A DNA stretch of 64,000 nucleotides, from contig JACGCK010000016.1 in assembly GCA_014925825.1 (NCBI GenBank), forward strand, positions 1 through 64,000, given 5' to 3'. Positions 12,119 to 22,091 of this stretch are shown here, piece after piece. Made by a program: the position numbers and the translations under genes. The stretch is from Pholiota molesta. Its lineage: Eukaryota > Basidiomycota > Agaricomycetes > Agaricales > Strophariaceae. Every line of letters begins with the position of its first letter. Within the stretch, counting starts at the first letter, position 1. The notes beneath the pieces were generated by a model that was not told the DNA's origin, did no database searches, and was given only the letters and a program-made list of their open reading frames with translations.

Positions 12119-13448
12119 TTAGTCCGGGCGGTGGTTCTGCGAGTAGATGGTACGTCCAGGGTTTTGCGGTCCAGCGCCGGCGTAGGGCGCAGCAGGCGCG
12201 TGAAGGAACCCACTGGCGGGGCCTGTAAACTGGCCTGGCCAGGTAGGGCCTCCAGGACCGTACGGCGGCGTCTGGGAACGCGAGTTCGGGTCCCGCGGGG
12301 GTGAATGTATGGAGTCGATGTCGTATCCGCCCTCCGGGGTGTATTGCGGAGCCTGCGACTGGATGAGACTTGACGGGTGCCCGTTGAGCATCGGAGGCGG
12401 CAGTGAGGGCGCGGACGAAGACGAGATTCCGTTGCGCGAGGATCTGCGGTGGTGGTGCAGGGCGTCTCCCTCGGGCCCGTTTAACCCGTTGACGTGCTCG
12501 GGCCACTGCAGTTGGCCGTTAGGCGCACTGATGTCCGGGTAAACGGCGTCGTATTCGTGTCGCACTGATTTTTTCGAGCTGTGTTTGCTCTTGGAACTCG
12601 ACCCGCCATTCGCCTTTTCTTTTTCTTTTCCGTTGGCAATGGAGCTTCGACTCTTTTTTTGAGGTTTGGGAATCGAGAACATGGGTTCGGGATCTGGGGA
12701 AGGGATGTTAGAGGCTGGGGGGGCCATGGCGGGGTTGTCTTCAAGCAGTTCTCTTTCTTTTTCTTGTCTGAGCATAAACGCATCAGCGAGAGAGACAGGA
12801 ACAGGAATGGTATCTAGATTGCAAATTTTAGCGGACGATAACTCAAGCCACAAATGCCCGACCTGCTAGAATCATAAACTCCTGATATTGTTGGGTCGTA
12901 GCCGCTATACGAGAGGATCAATACCTGTCTTGAGTATGAGAAATAGTAATTAGACATACCCATATCAGTGTAGTTGATTTGATTTCGTCGATGAGCGCTG
13001 GCTTCGCGATGAGCAGCTTGGATTAACCGCTTGATAAACTCTTCCTGTCATGTTTGTTCAGGGAAAGAGACATCATGATACACCGTAAAATGCGTACAGT
13101 GGCTATCGATAGAACGTACAGTCCTTCCTTGGACAATGCCAGATTTCCAGTCACACCTGAGAGATTTTTGAGCGTGAAGTCAACGCGGTGAAACCCAGCA
13201 TGCGCACCATCAGCCTGTATGATATTCTCGAGCCGCACACCTGGAAGCAGCGTATGTCCGGGGATCCGCTCTCCCGGCCTAATTGCATTCCCATTTTTTG
13301 GCGCGGTCGGTTTGGCAGTGTCGACTTCAGGATCGGTGTCAGAATCTAGTTGGTCGACCTCGAGTTCGGCTTCCACATCGGAGTCGTCGAATTGCTCTGG
13401 TTGTAGTGCAGGAACTGGCGGGCTATGAATGGGATACGAAGAGGCCAT
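12119..13448 (-). CDS. Histone-fold (CBF/NF-Y) protein, Dpb3/CHRAC-like, with long Pro-rich tail
   Basis: Histone-fold subunit resembling DNA polymerase epsilon subunit Dpb3 (POLE4/CHRAC type), which pairs with a Dpb4-like partner on chromatin. Four exons are resolved: 13098-13448, 12960-13044, 12863-12904 and 12119-12813. The start MASSYPIHSP at 13448 is preferred to an upstream in-frame ATG because an acidic linker follows at once. The fold reads LALSKEGLYVLSIAT (helix 1-2), EEFIKRLIQAAHREASAHRR (long central helix) and NQINYTDMAATTQQYQEFMI (last helix), then DTIPVPVSLADAFMLRQEKE. The final exon adds about 215 residues of Ser/Pro/Gly/His-rich sequence with a basic Lys/Ser block, predicted disordered. 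That tail is far longer than in yeast Dpb3, so a chromatin-remodeller or transcription role remains possible. The fold is clear; the exact complex is inferred. Confidence 0.8.
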
Positions 13449-13810
13449 GAAGGTGCGGAGGAGACAAGGGGGAGCCTGAGAGTGGAGGCGGATTGACGTG
13501 GCCGGCTGATGAAGGGGTGATGCCGTTTTTGTGTGGTGGTAAGGGAGCGGGACGAGAGACACTCTTTCTGAATTCCATGTGGGATTTTGACAGCCCTTCA
13601 CGGTCACGTTTGAATAATCTGTCGGCCTGACGCGCTCTTCATGTCCAAATAATTTATGGATCACTCTCTGCTAATTTCAAGAGATTGTTCTCTCTTTAAA
13701 TGTGTTTATGAAGACTTCCACGTAGTATACACCTTGAAAACTAATGCTACATGCTGGCTCGAAAGCTTGGCTACACTACTGTACATCTGGACCCTCATCG
13801 CGACTTGCTG

Positions 13811-14403
13811 TTAAGCAATTGGGACGAGAGTGCTGGCTTTGTCCTCTGCCTTTTTCACCGATATGGTGAGCACTCCGTCTTTCATATTAGCCGATACATT
13901 GCTGGGGTCCACTGGCCGAGGTAACCAGACAGATCGCGTGAAAGACATGTTTCTGGTAAATGGACGCTCCGCCGATATCTGGGTGGCCTGTTCGTCCTTC
14001 TTGGCGACCGCAGTTGTGGTCTCGTTTGCTGAAGACGAAGATGAGAAATATGCCCGTTGACTGAATGAGAAGAAATAAGTTACGTGCCTTGAGGAGCGGA
14101 CTCGCTGGCCTGGTTAACCGTTTCGGAGACCTTGCCCTCAATAGTAAGGCTTTGACCATTGTCGCCAATGCGGATCTCCACGTTCTCTTTGGGAATCCCG
14201 GGTAGGTCGGCTTGGACAACGTATTTATCGCCCTCTTCAGACAAGTCAAGCGCAGGTCGAGCGGGTTGTAGGTCTGGGAAAGGATCGAATGGTGTCACGA
14301 TCGGGAAGAAGGTTGAAGAACGACTCGGGCGCGCCAGAGAGACGTCGTCGAGCATGCGGAAGAATGGGCGCATTTCGCGGAAGAATTGGCGAGCGAGCGA
14401 CAT
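13811..14403 (-). CDS. Small heat shock protein HSP20
   Basis: ATP-independent holdase of the alpha-crystallin/HSP20 family. It starts MSLARQFFREMRPFFRML at 14403. The alpha-crystallin domain is seen as ALDLSEEGDKYVVQADLPGI, KENVEIRIGDNGQSLTIEGK and, after a Ser/Thr/Ala-rich loop, ISAERPFTRNMSFTRSVWLP, DPSNVSANMKDGVLTISVKK and a final LVPIA. The A-x-x-x-G-V-L motif appears as ANMKDGVLTI. The two halves are in different frames. The only GT-AG excision I find that keeps both frames removes just 23 nt (about 14051-14073), which is very short for an intron. A small indel or a non-canonical donor are alternatives. The upstream region has heat shock elements and a TATA box, so heat-induced expression by Hsf1 is expected. 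Confidence 0.85.
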
Positions 14404-14461
14404 GATGGAAGAGGTAGACTAGTGAAGTTTGGATTTGAGGGACGGGGCGTAGAAAGGGACA

Positions 14462-14537
14462 CTATATATGTTTCTGCACAAGCTTGGAGAATGTTCTAGA
14501 CATGTGGTGACTTCATAGTTGCGACAATTTTCCAGAA
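14462..14537 (-). promoter_or_regulatory. Heat shock elements and TATA box of the hsp20 promoter
   Basis: TATATA lies at 14464-14469, about 60 bp before the HSP20 start. Just upstream, 14489-14501 reads as alternating nGAAnnTTCnnGAn units, a near-perfect three-unit heat shock element (last unit GAC). A second TTCnnGAA pair lies at 14530-14537. Spacing and orientation fit Hsf1 trimer binding. The 387 bp between the HSP20 and Arc1-like starts is shared, so the elements could also affect the divergent gene. Confidence 0.7.
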
Positions 14538-14790
14538 GGTACTGTGGGTACTAGATGTCTAAGAGGAAGCTGGACGTGGTGGAGACTAGTCTGGGCAATG
14601 CCGTCGACATCGAGGGGATCATGGCGGTATGGTGGCAATTGCGGTAAGCAAGTACTTGCAGTGAAAGCTTGGAATAGACCGTCACGTGCACGCGACGCCC
14701 TCAATGGCAACTTTCCACTTGACTCGATTGGCTTTCCAAAGTTTTCATCGATCTACACTAAGATCACCGATATCCATACCCTTGCGAGCC

Positions 14791-16442
14791 ATGTCCTTCC
14801 AAGCAAGCGTATCCAAGCTGCAGCCACCGGTCAAGGACTTGGTGCTCTCCGCGACGCGCGATGGAAAAGATCTTGTCGGACAAACCGAAGCCGATGAAAA
14901 AGCGGTCATTGGATGGATCGACAAGACGAGCGAAGGAAATTTGGTGACGGAGAATAATCTGAAGGTGTGTTGTCTTGATCAATGTAGGCGCCTCGTTGTT
15001 CTGACAGTCTTCAGGATTTGGATACCATCCTGATACCCAAAACATACCTCGCGACGAATTATCTAACTGCCGCGGATATTGCCCTCTACGGAACATTGCA
15101 CCCCATCGTTGTATGTACGGATTTATCCTAGCGTTGGGTATCGTACTATCACGACTAAATTGTGCTGCAAATCCTCAGGCCAAACTTCAGTCATCTGAGT
15201 ACTACGCCGTGCCCTCGATAACCCGCTATTTCGATCATATGCAATCCGAGAGCGTCGTCCGAACATCCGCAGAGTCCCTCGGCGACGCGTTCAAGGTCAT
15301 CCCACTTGACATAGAAAACGCACCAGCACCCGAGCGCAAGGTGGAGGCTCCCAAAAAGAAAGAGAAAGCGCCAAGACCCCAGCACCCGAGGCATCCGCCA
15401 CCCTGCTCAGCCAGCGACGCCTTCGTCTGAACCGGCGGAGCAACCCCAGAAGAAGGAAAAGAAGGAGAAGAAGAAAGACGCGGCAGCAGCTGAAGGTGGA
15501 AAGGACGCCGGCAAGAAGGCTGGAGGAAAGGGCGGTGCGAAAGCACCTGCTGCAGATGATGGAGAGCCTGTCCCTTCCATGATCGATCTCCGTGTAGGCC
15601 ATATCGTTGACAGTATGTCTTTCCATTATTCTGTATATGGATTGTCTAAACTAATATGTGCAGTCATGAAGCATCCTGACGCCGATGGCCTGTATGTCGA
15701 GGTATCTTGTCATCCCGTCTCGTAAACGAGAGCAGATTCTCATCGTCTGTCTAGCAAATCGACATCGGCGAGGAAACGGGCCCACGTACAGTCGTTTCCG
15801 GTCTTGTGAACTATATCCCTATTGACCAGATGCGAGATAAATACCTTGTCGCTGTTGTAAGTTCACTATTTTTCCATGTTATTCGTCTGCTTGGCTCATC
15901 ATATATTTACACACAGTGCAACTTGAAGCCAGCGAGCATGCGCGGTGTTAAGAGTTTCGCAATGGTGCTATGCGTACGTGACATGATATGTCATATCGTG
16001 TGCCACAGATTATTCAATTATTTTCTTCATAGGCTACATCGAAAGAGGGCAAAGAGGGCGGTATCGAGTTAATTCAACCTCCAGCAGGCTCAAAGCCTGG
16101 TGACCGTGTCTACTTTGAGGGTGCAGAGTTTGAAGGTACGTAGGAATTTTTTGTAGGTAACGTATTCCATTGTTAATCACTCACATTCGTTTTAGCCGCC
16201 ACTCCTCTCGCTCAACTCAACCCCAAGAAGAAGATTTTCGAAACCATACAACCTGGTATGTTGATCGTTATTATTTTCTTATAAGTTGCACTAAATGCAA
16301 CATGCCCTTTCAAATAGGATTTATCACCCTTGATTCCAAAGAGGCGGCTTGGGTCAACCCAGGGACGAAAAGTGTACACAAAATCCGTACGGACAAGGGT
16401 GTTTGCGTAGCACCAACGCTGGTTGGCGCGTCCTTGTCATAA
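14791..16442 (+). CDS. ARC1: tRNA-binding aminoacyl-tRNA synthetase cofactor (Arc1/AIMP1, EMAP-II domain)
   Basis: Cofactor that binds tRNA and holds aminoacyl-tRNA synthetases together in the cytosol. The chosen start (14791, MSFQASVSKLQPPVKDLVL) opens a GST-C-like N-terminal domain: LDTILIPKTYLATNYLTAAD and YYAVPSITRYFDHMQS. A Lys/Ala/Pro-rich basic linker follows (KKEKKEKKKDAAAAEGGKD), then the EMAP-II/tRNA-binding domain: PSMIDLRVGHIVD, MKHPDADGLYVE, IDIGEETGPRTVVSGLVNYI, SMRGVKSFAMVLCATSKEG, PPAGSKPGDRVYF and NPKKKIFETIQP. Exons 14791-14964, 15015-15110 and 15179 onward are clear, with more introns downstream. In the linker the frame slips twice, about 15373 and 15411. Either two bases are missing from the sequence, or a 70-nt intron with a weak donor spans the slip. 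An earlier in-frame ATG at 14704 would add a basic, Ser/Arg-rich leader that could target mitochondria. Confidence 0.85.
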
Positions 16443-16724
16443 ATTACATAGATCGCTGTTGCGGCTTCCTTTGCTGTACATGAGAATCACAAACAATAAT
16501 ATATCAACAAAGTATATAATGCTCCAATCATGACTGTAAGGAAGGCCATTCAATTTATGTTCGCTGAATATCAAGTGTAGGTACATACTAGGCATACCCG
16601 CGCATGGGTGCTAATTATGGCAGTGGCTGTACAGCATGCTTGGCATCAGACCCAATTCGTAACAACGCTGGGAATATTTTCTACAACCACTCGTCCATTG
16701 ACGCGTTTATGGAATCATAGAACG

Positions 16725-17422
16725 ATGCTACCCCGGCAGCCAATCGTCCACCTCGCGCGCCGCTCCTTCAGCACAACAGCGCCGGCGCTCAAAAATGTGT
16801 CCATCATCGGACGCGAGCCCATCAAGTTCCCCCCCTCCGTCACCATCACCCCCACCCCCACCGAGGTGAAGATACCGGGCCTCTCGGGTCCACCGCGGTG
16901 CCGCTGAAGGACTACATGAAGATCGACTTCCCCGTGGAACACACCATGAAGCTCTCCGTCGCCAAGTCGTCGGAGAAGCTGCAGCGCCAGATGTGGGGCA
17001 CCACGCGGACGCTCATATGGAATGCCATTATAGGCATGACGGAAGGCTACACTGTCCCGTCTACCTGGTCGGCGTGGATACCGTGTGCAGCTGGAGGACG
17101 ACCCCCGGGGGACGACGGATGGCAGCAACGGGCAGAGGCTGCATTTGCGGCTGGGCCACTCACATTCCATCTTCTTGCCTGTGCCCTCTCATATAAAGGC
17201 GGAAGTGCCGTCGGCGACAAAAATCGTGTTATTCTGCAAGGACAAGCATCTGCTGGGGCTATTCGCTGCTAAGATTCGCGAATTCAGGAAACCGGAGCCT
17301 TATAAAGGCAAGGTAAGCCAAAATCTGTGTATTACTTAGGTGTGCTGGCTAATTAATTATAAACTTAGGGTGTTTTTATTGGGAACGAGACAATACGCAT
17401 CAAGAGTGTTAAGAAGAAGTAG
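16725..17422 (+). CDS. Mitochondrial large-subunit ribosomal protein uL6m
   Basis: Protein of the mitochondrial 54S ribosomal subunit near the factor-binding site. The start at 16725 gives a basic, mitochondria-type leader (MLPRQPIVHLARRSFSTTAP). The uL6 fold follows: GREPIKFPPSVTITPTPTEV, GLSGSTAVPLKDYM (bridging a frame slip), MWGTTRTLIWNAIIGMTEGY, PVYLVGVGYRVQLED (bridging two slips) and GNETIRIKSVKKK at the end. The last intron has its donor near 17311 and the final exon opens GVFIGNE. Three single-base gaps, each in a short G or C run (16886-16888, 16 GC-rich bases at 17056-17058, and 17076-17077), break the frame while all other positions are conserved. The protein is needed for mitochondrial translation, so these look like sequence errors. 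An upstream in-frame extension from about 16608 is less likely. Confidence 0.8.
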
Positions 17423-17691
17423 ACATAGAGCAATGGATATTTATTTTCGGACACTTCACACTCGAAACTCTACACTGGAACCTTGAAGGACTGCAAGCTA
17501 TGCCGCCATTTGCTCTAGGCTCGTAAATGTCGCTACAGCATCGAATCGATTATTTATCTGGGTAGTAAGCAATTACATGGCATCATACGGTGAGTCTAAG
17601 CGTGCAGAGCAGACATAATAATTAATAGTTTACAATACGCTACAAATGTAAGCAATGAATGATATGAATCCCAGTTCGAATAATTACACGT

Positions 17692-20600
17692 TCAGCCACG
17701 CATCCTGGCAGCCGCCCGGACGCTCTTCGAGATCTTCACTGGAGATGGCATTTCGATATCATCGTCCGAATTGTCAACGTTGATGTGGTCAGGATCTTTC
17801 GATCCTTGCTGAGCTCTTTCTTCTTCCTCCTTCAGGGCTCGCTCCTTCGCCCATACAGTGGACAAGTCTAGGATTCGCGTTGAGAGCTCTTCTCGCAAGT
17901 CTGCCACTTGCTTGTCGTTCCATTGTTCCTGCTTTTCTTGGTTGCTGGTGAGTTTCGACTGCGACTAAAAGAATATTAGAAATGATTGGCTGGCTCAAAA
18001 ATTGCGGCATTTACCATGATAATATCAAAATATTTCTTAGGGTCTGTCAAGAATGTCTGTGCAAAGTGTATCAGGTATACACCGCAATCACAGAAATTAG
18101 GCTGAACAGGGACCTGAGGGAGCTGTTCAGTTGATTTGAATTGAAAAATGGGAAAGGAACGCACATAAGCTGTCCTTCCAGTTGCGACTCCTGCATTTGG
18201 AATGCCTTTTTTGTCCTTGGCTTCCATACGCAGATATTGGGAAAGCTTTTTCGCTGCATGAGGATGGTTTGTTCCAAGGGAATCGAAAGTGAAGACGTAT
18301 GTCCTGCAGAATGTACGGTTAGTCGAAGAATATTTTTGTTAAGAAACAGGTACTGACTTATTTTGGACTTCGACGTCGATATCTACAGGATCAGCCTTAG
18401 CCTTAGCCTTTTGTTTGCCTTTGCTTTTTGCGCTTTTTCCATAGAATCTAGAGGGTGAGATAGAACGCTGCAATGTGCTTCCTTCAAGAACGGATTTTGA
18501 TGTTGATGCCGTGGGCACTTCGGAATTGTCGTCCTGGTTTCCTGGCATAACTTCGATGACTTCATCGACATCCATACTATCCAGGTGAGCCTCTTTGAGA
18601 TTATCAAGAGATGTCTGGGCCTCGGGAGGTTGCGGATGAGAGACAGAGTCATCATCAGTTACATAACTCAAGGCATCCGACGATGCATCATCTTCTTTCT
18701 TCGTTTCGGTCATCTCCGCGCCCATATCATCATCGACGACGCCGTCGATATTACAGGAGCTTTGAAAGTCCGTGTTCAGATCGCGTTCGACTGCCAATTC
18801 GCTTGACGTTATAGATTTTGCGGAGGAAACGACATCTGCTTGTTCTGGGGCCGATATCGATATTGTTTCTTCCGGGTCGACTTTGGCGGACAATCGAGTA
18901 CGCTTTCGTGTGGGTGTTTCATCCGGAGCGGTAGAGGATAGAATATGCTCAGGCTCGTAGATAATCGCCAGATACCAATGCATGCTACACGGGGTCAGCG
19001 AAAGTTCGACATAGCGATGAATTCACGTACTGTTCGTTTATGGGTACAATAATATATTTTTTCTGGAAGATGTCGAATTTCGACGTCCATTTTCGAACTG
19101 TTTCGAAAGCTTGAACCTCACTGTGGATGTCATCGATAAATATACAATAAGGAGATAAATGAGCGACCGACTTCTTTTTGTTATTTAACTTCTTGTAAAA
19201 AAAAGAATTGAAGATGTGAACTTGCTGTGCAAGTTCCGGCTGCTTTTCCTCCAGGTTCTTAAGCCAGAGCCTACATACGTGATTTTATTCGGGTCAGAAC
19301 ACGCAATAACAACTCAAAACACGTACTTCAAACCGAACTCTATAAGGGTATCATTTAAATATTCCCCTGGTTGTAACCGAGCGAGATCGCCATTAGTGAT
19401 GTTGACCGCACCCGGAATGCCTTGTGGGTACACCAATATCCTGGTGAACAATAAGCTTTGGAATTTTAAAAGACCCGTATATCGAAACAGTACTTACACC
19501 TTGTCCTGGTCAACAGGTTTTTGTGGTGGAGCGTTCCTAGTTGACCGTCGTGGAGCAATGATACCTTTAGCTTGCGGAGGAGGTGGAGGATTTGATCTGG
19601 ATTTTGACGTCGATCTTGAAGCTTGTCCTTCTGAGCCTTCACCCCTGACGCCTGACGCACGAGAACGATAACGGTCTGAAGAGGTAAACTGGTGTATTGG
19701 CTGAGCGTCTGAAGCCGAAATTTTCTGTTTCTTGAATTGAGGTTCCTTTCCCTTTGCGCTACTGTGGTGTTCGGCGGCCGTTTGCGCGCTATGCCTTTCT
19801 GCCAGTTCCCATAGATGTTTGTCATCCCTAGCAGCAACTTTGAATAGCAATGACGGGACGGAAACATATTCCTACATACCGTACAATGCCTGTCTTCGGT
19901 ATTGCATTTTTAAGACGCGTGAAAAGTTTGTCGTATCTTCCTTTCGCGTCATTCTTGACATGGAAGCGTATGGTCAAAATTCTTGGGCTGGAGTCGTCGG
20001 CATAACACTTGATTTGAATCGTCGGATTTTCGCCAGTAGTGTACTTGAAAAAAAAAAAGGCCAATTTAGTTAGCGATAAAGAAGGATATATCCTTTAAAT
20101 GTTATTATTACCTCCATGTCCAGAAAATTCTTCGGCCACGATGACAGATTGAATAATTCTTTATCGCCATCTCTGATGAAGAGTGGAACACTAGGACTGA
20201 AAAACGCCCAGAGGCTATTTCCCGGAATTTCGGAATGCTCGATGCAAACTCTTTTCACCGGTATCCCTTGCTGCTCAGATCTTCGTAAGGTGGTACCAGT
20301 AGCGACAGGATCTCGGATCTTGTCATCACGTTTTGAAGGCTTTTGAATGAATTTGATTTGATTCCTGGATTGACCCTGCAAAAGAACGGGTGAGTGGCAT
20401 TTTGGAGAGCAATGAAGAAGAATATACATTGGGTTTCATATTCTTCGATTTTTTCTGGATCTTCTCGCTGAGGTTGACCTTTGGACCAGAGTTCTTTTCC
20501 TCGAAGTGATCAACTATCCGCCTAACGCTCCCTCTAGTCTCTCGAGATTGAGCTTCCCGCATAATACTTTCAGACCATCCAGTCTCCAGATGTTGAACCT

Positions 20601-21464
20601 CACGATCCGAATCGTAGTTTTCTATGGAGTCCGGAACATCATCGTCTCCATACCTCTCATCAACCACTATTGTGTTCTTTCCATCAGGAACAAGGCCCGA
20701 GTTTCTCTCTCCTCTCGTAGGTTTGTTACTATCCTTTGGAAAAGGATATTTTGAGGGCTGATGGAGTGGAGAAACGGTTTCGCGGGCTTTGATATTCAAC
20801 TCATCCGAGGAGTGTCCATCTGAGAAAGGGCGCTTGGTACCCGCAACAGGCTCAGGCACAATGCGCTCAGGAATCGAGTCGTCGTCGTCTTGGACGTGTA
20901 TAACGTCCTCTCCAGCCACTTCATAGGATCGTCGAGGGTTGCCTATATCATGTGAGAAGCATATTACGGTTTTTATCACGGGAATTCCTCACTATGCACC
21001 ATGTTTCTAGTGGCCGACACAGATTTAGAGTTACTGCGATTGTTGGAAGCAGGTGTGAATGTGGGGTCGTGCCTTGCTTTCTTGCTAGAAGATTCTGCAA
21101 TCGTCGAATTTACAAGAGTTTGAGCGGATGTTCGATTTCCAATTCCTTTCGATTGATACTTCCGAGCACCCAAACCGGGGACGCTGAATGGATTAGTGCC
21201 AGACGTACGGCCTGGGTGCTATTCAGAGACGAGCAATGTAATATCCAGGAAATGCCTACCATGTAGGGGTGGGTTTTTCGGGATGGGGACTACGGTTGCT
21301 GGTTTGTTCCATCTACTGAAGAGAAGAAAACCAATAAAAGCATAAGACCTGTTGGTTTAGAAGGACGAATGGACGTACGGGGCAGAGGCAGATGCGCTTT
21401 TATAGTCAGATATCCCATTCCGTTCTGCCACTATTGGCCTATCTGCAGACATGGAATCCACCAT
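17692..21464 (-). CDS. Ulp2/SENP6-type SUMO-specific cysteine protease
   Basis: C48 family protease that removes SUMO or trims SUMO chains in the nucleus. The start at 21464 (MVDSMSADRPIVAERNG) leads through two short exons into a long disordered N-terminal region (RWNKPATVVPIPKNPP, GARKYQSKGIGNRTSAQ, DELNIKARETVSPL). The protease domain opens GIPGAVNITNGDLARLQPGE and YLNDTLIEFGLKLWLKN, with the catalytic His in MHWYLAIIYEP, the Asp in TFDSLG, and the oxyanion Gln and Cys in VQPNFCDCGVYLIHF. About 200 disordered acidic residues (18339-18930) sit between His and Asp, a hallmark of the Ulp2/SENP6/7 branch rather than Ulp1. The C-terminus is charged and ends VRAAARMRG. At least ten exons are inferred. 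All three catalytic residues are present. The 5' third is duplicated next door (22092-23596). Confidence 0.85.
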
Positions 21465-21639
21465 AGAAGAGGACGTTGTGCGGAGTCAAGAGTAAGGCAT
21501 GCAGCAATACGACCAAGAGGGACAACGTTGATAGCGTTCAGAAAAGGCAATTATGTCATATGTCACATTTCTCAATCTCTTCCCAATCCTTTCCACTTGG
21601 AAGTTGACCAAAAGTTGTCGGCCACCACTGGGTCACCAT

Positions 21640-22080
21640 GTCGCCCAACTTCGTATATCTCAGACATCAGGCCATCCGTTCACCATAGTCGCTTCACTTC
21701 TCTCACTGGTAAATTTCGATCTTGAATGAAACTTGATACCTCTGTGGCACAGGGCCTCTCCTAATAGCATGGTTGGAGGAAACGAGAATTGCAACCATTG
21801 ACACATCTACTGTCCAGCCCATCAAGATTAAACATTCAATATTGACATTTCACCAAAAAAAATATATATCACTGTCTGCGCATTGGTACGACTTTTTGGA
21901 AATCAAATCTTACATACTTGTAGCGCCCACATCTATTAGGATAACATTAAAGCCTTGCCTAACCAGTCCTATCATCCCGCATCCTTTGCTACAAATATAT
22001 ACCCCCTCCAAATTTTGTCCACTGAACAATTGGTGACAGGCTTAACAACAGGTGCAGCATGACTACCTTTTGCTAGTTGT
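21640..22080 (+). pseudogene. Remnant of the membrane-anchored spermidine-synthase-like gene
   Basis: Two blocks match the intact gene at 23808-25968. About 21640-21840 resembles its first exon (SPNFVYL and the following hydrophobic stretch), and about 21925-22070 resembles the segment around 24590-24745 (IRITLKPCLTSPIIPHPLLQ). The middle is deleted, the methyltransferase part is absent and stops interrupt every frame. It lies divergent from the complete Ulp2 gene exactly as the intact copy lies divergent from the Ulp2-like paralogue, so it is the decayed half of a tandem duplication. Confidence 0.75.
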
Positions 22081-22091
22081 CGAGGAGGAGA

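Noticed and set aside
12309..12542. Plus-strand frames opposite the Dpb3-like tail
   Set aside because: Antisense to a GC-rich, low-complexity coding tail; no homology.
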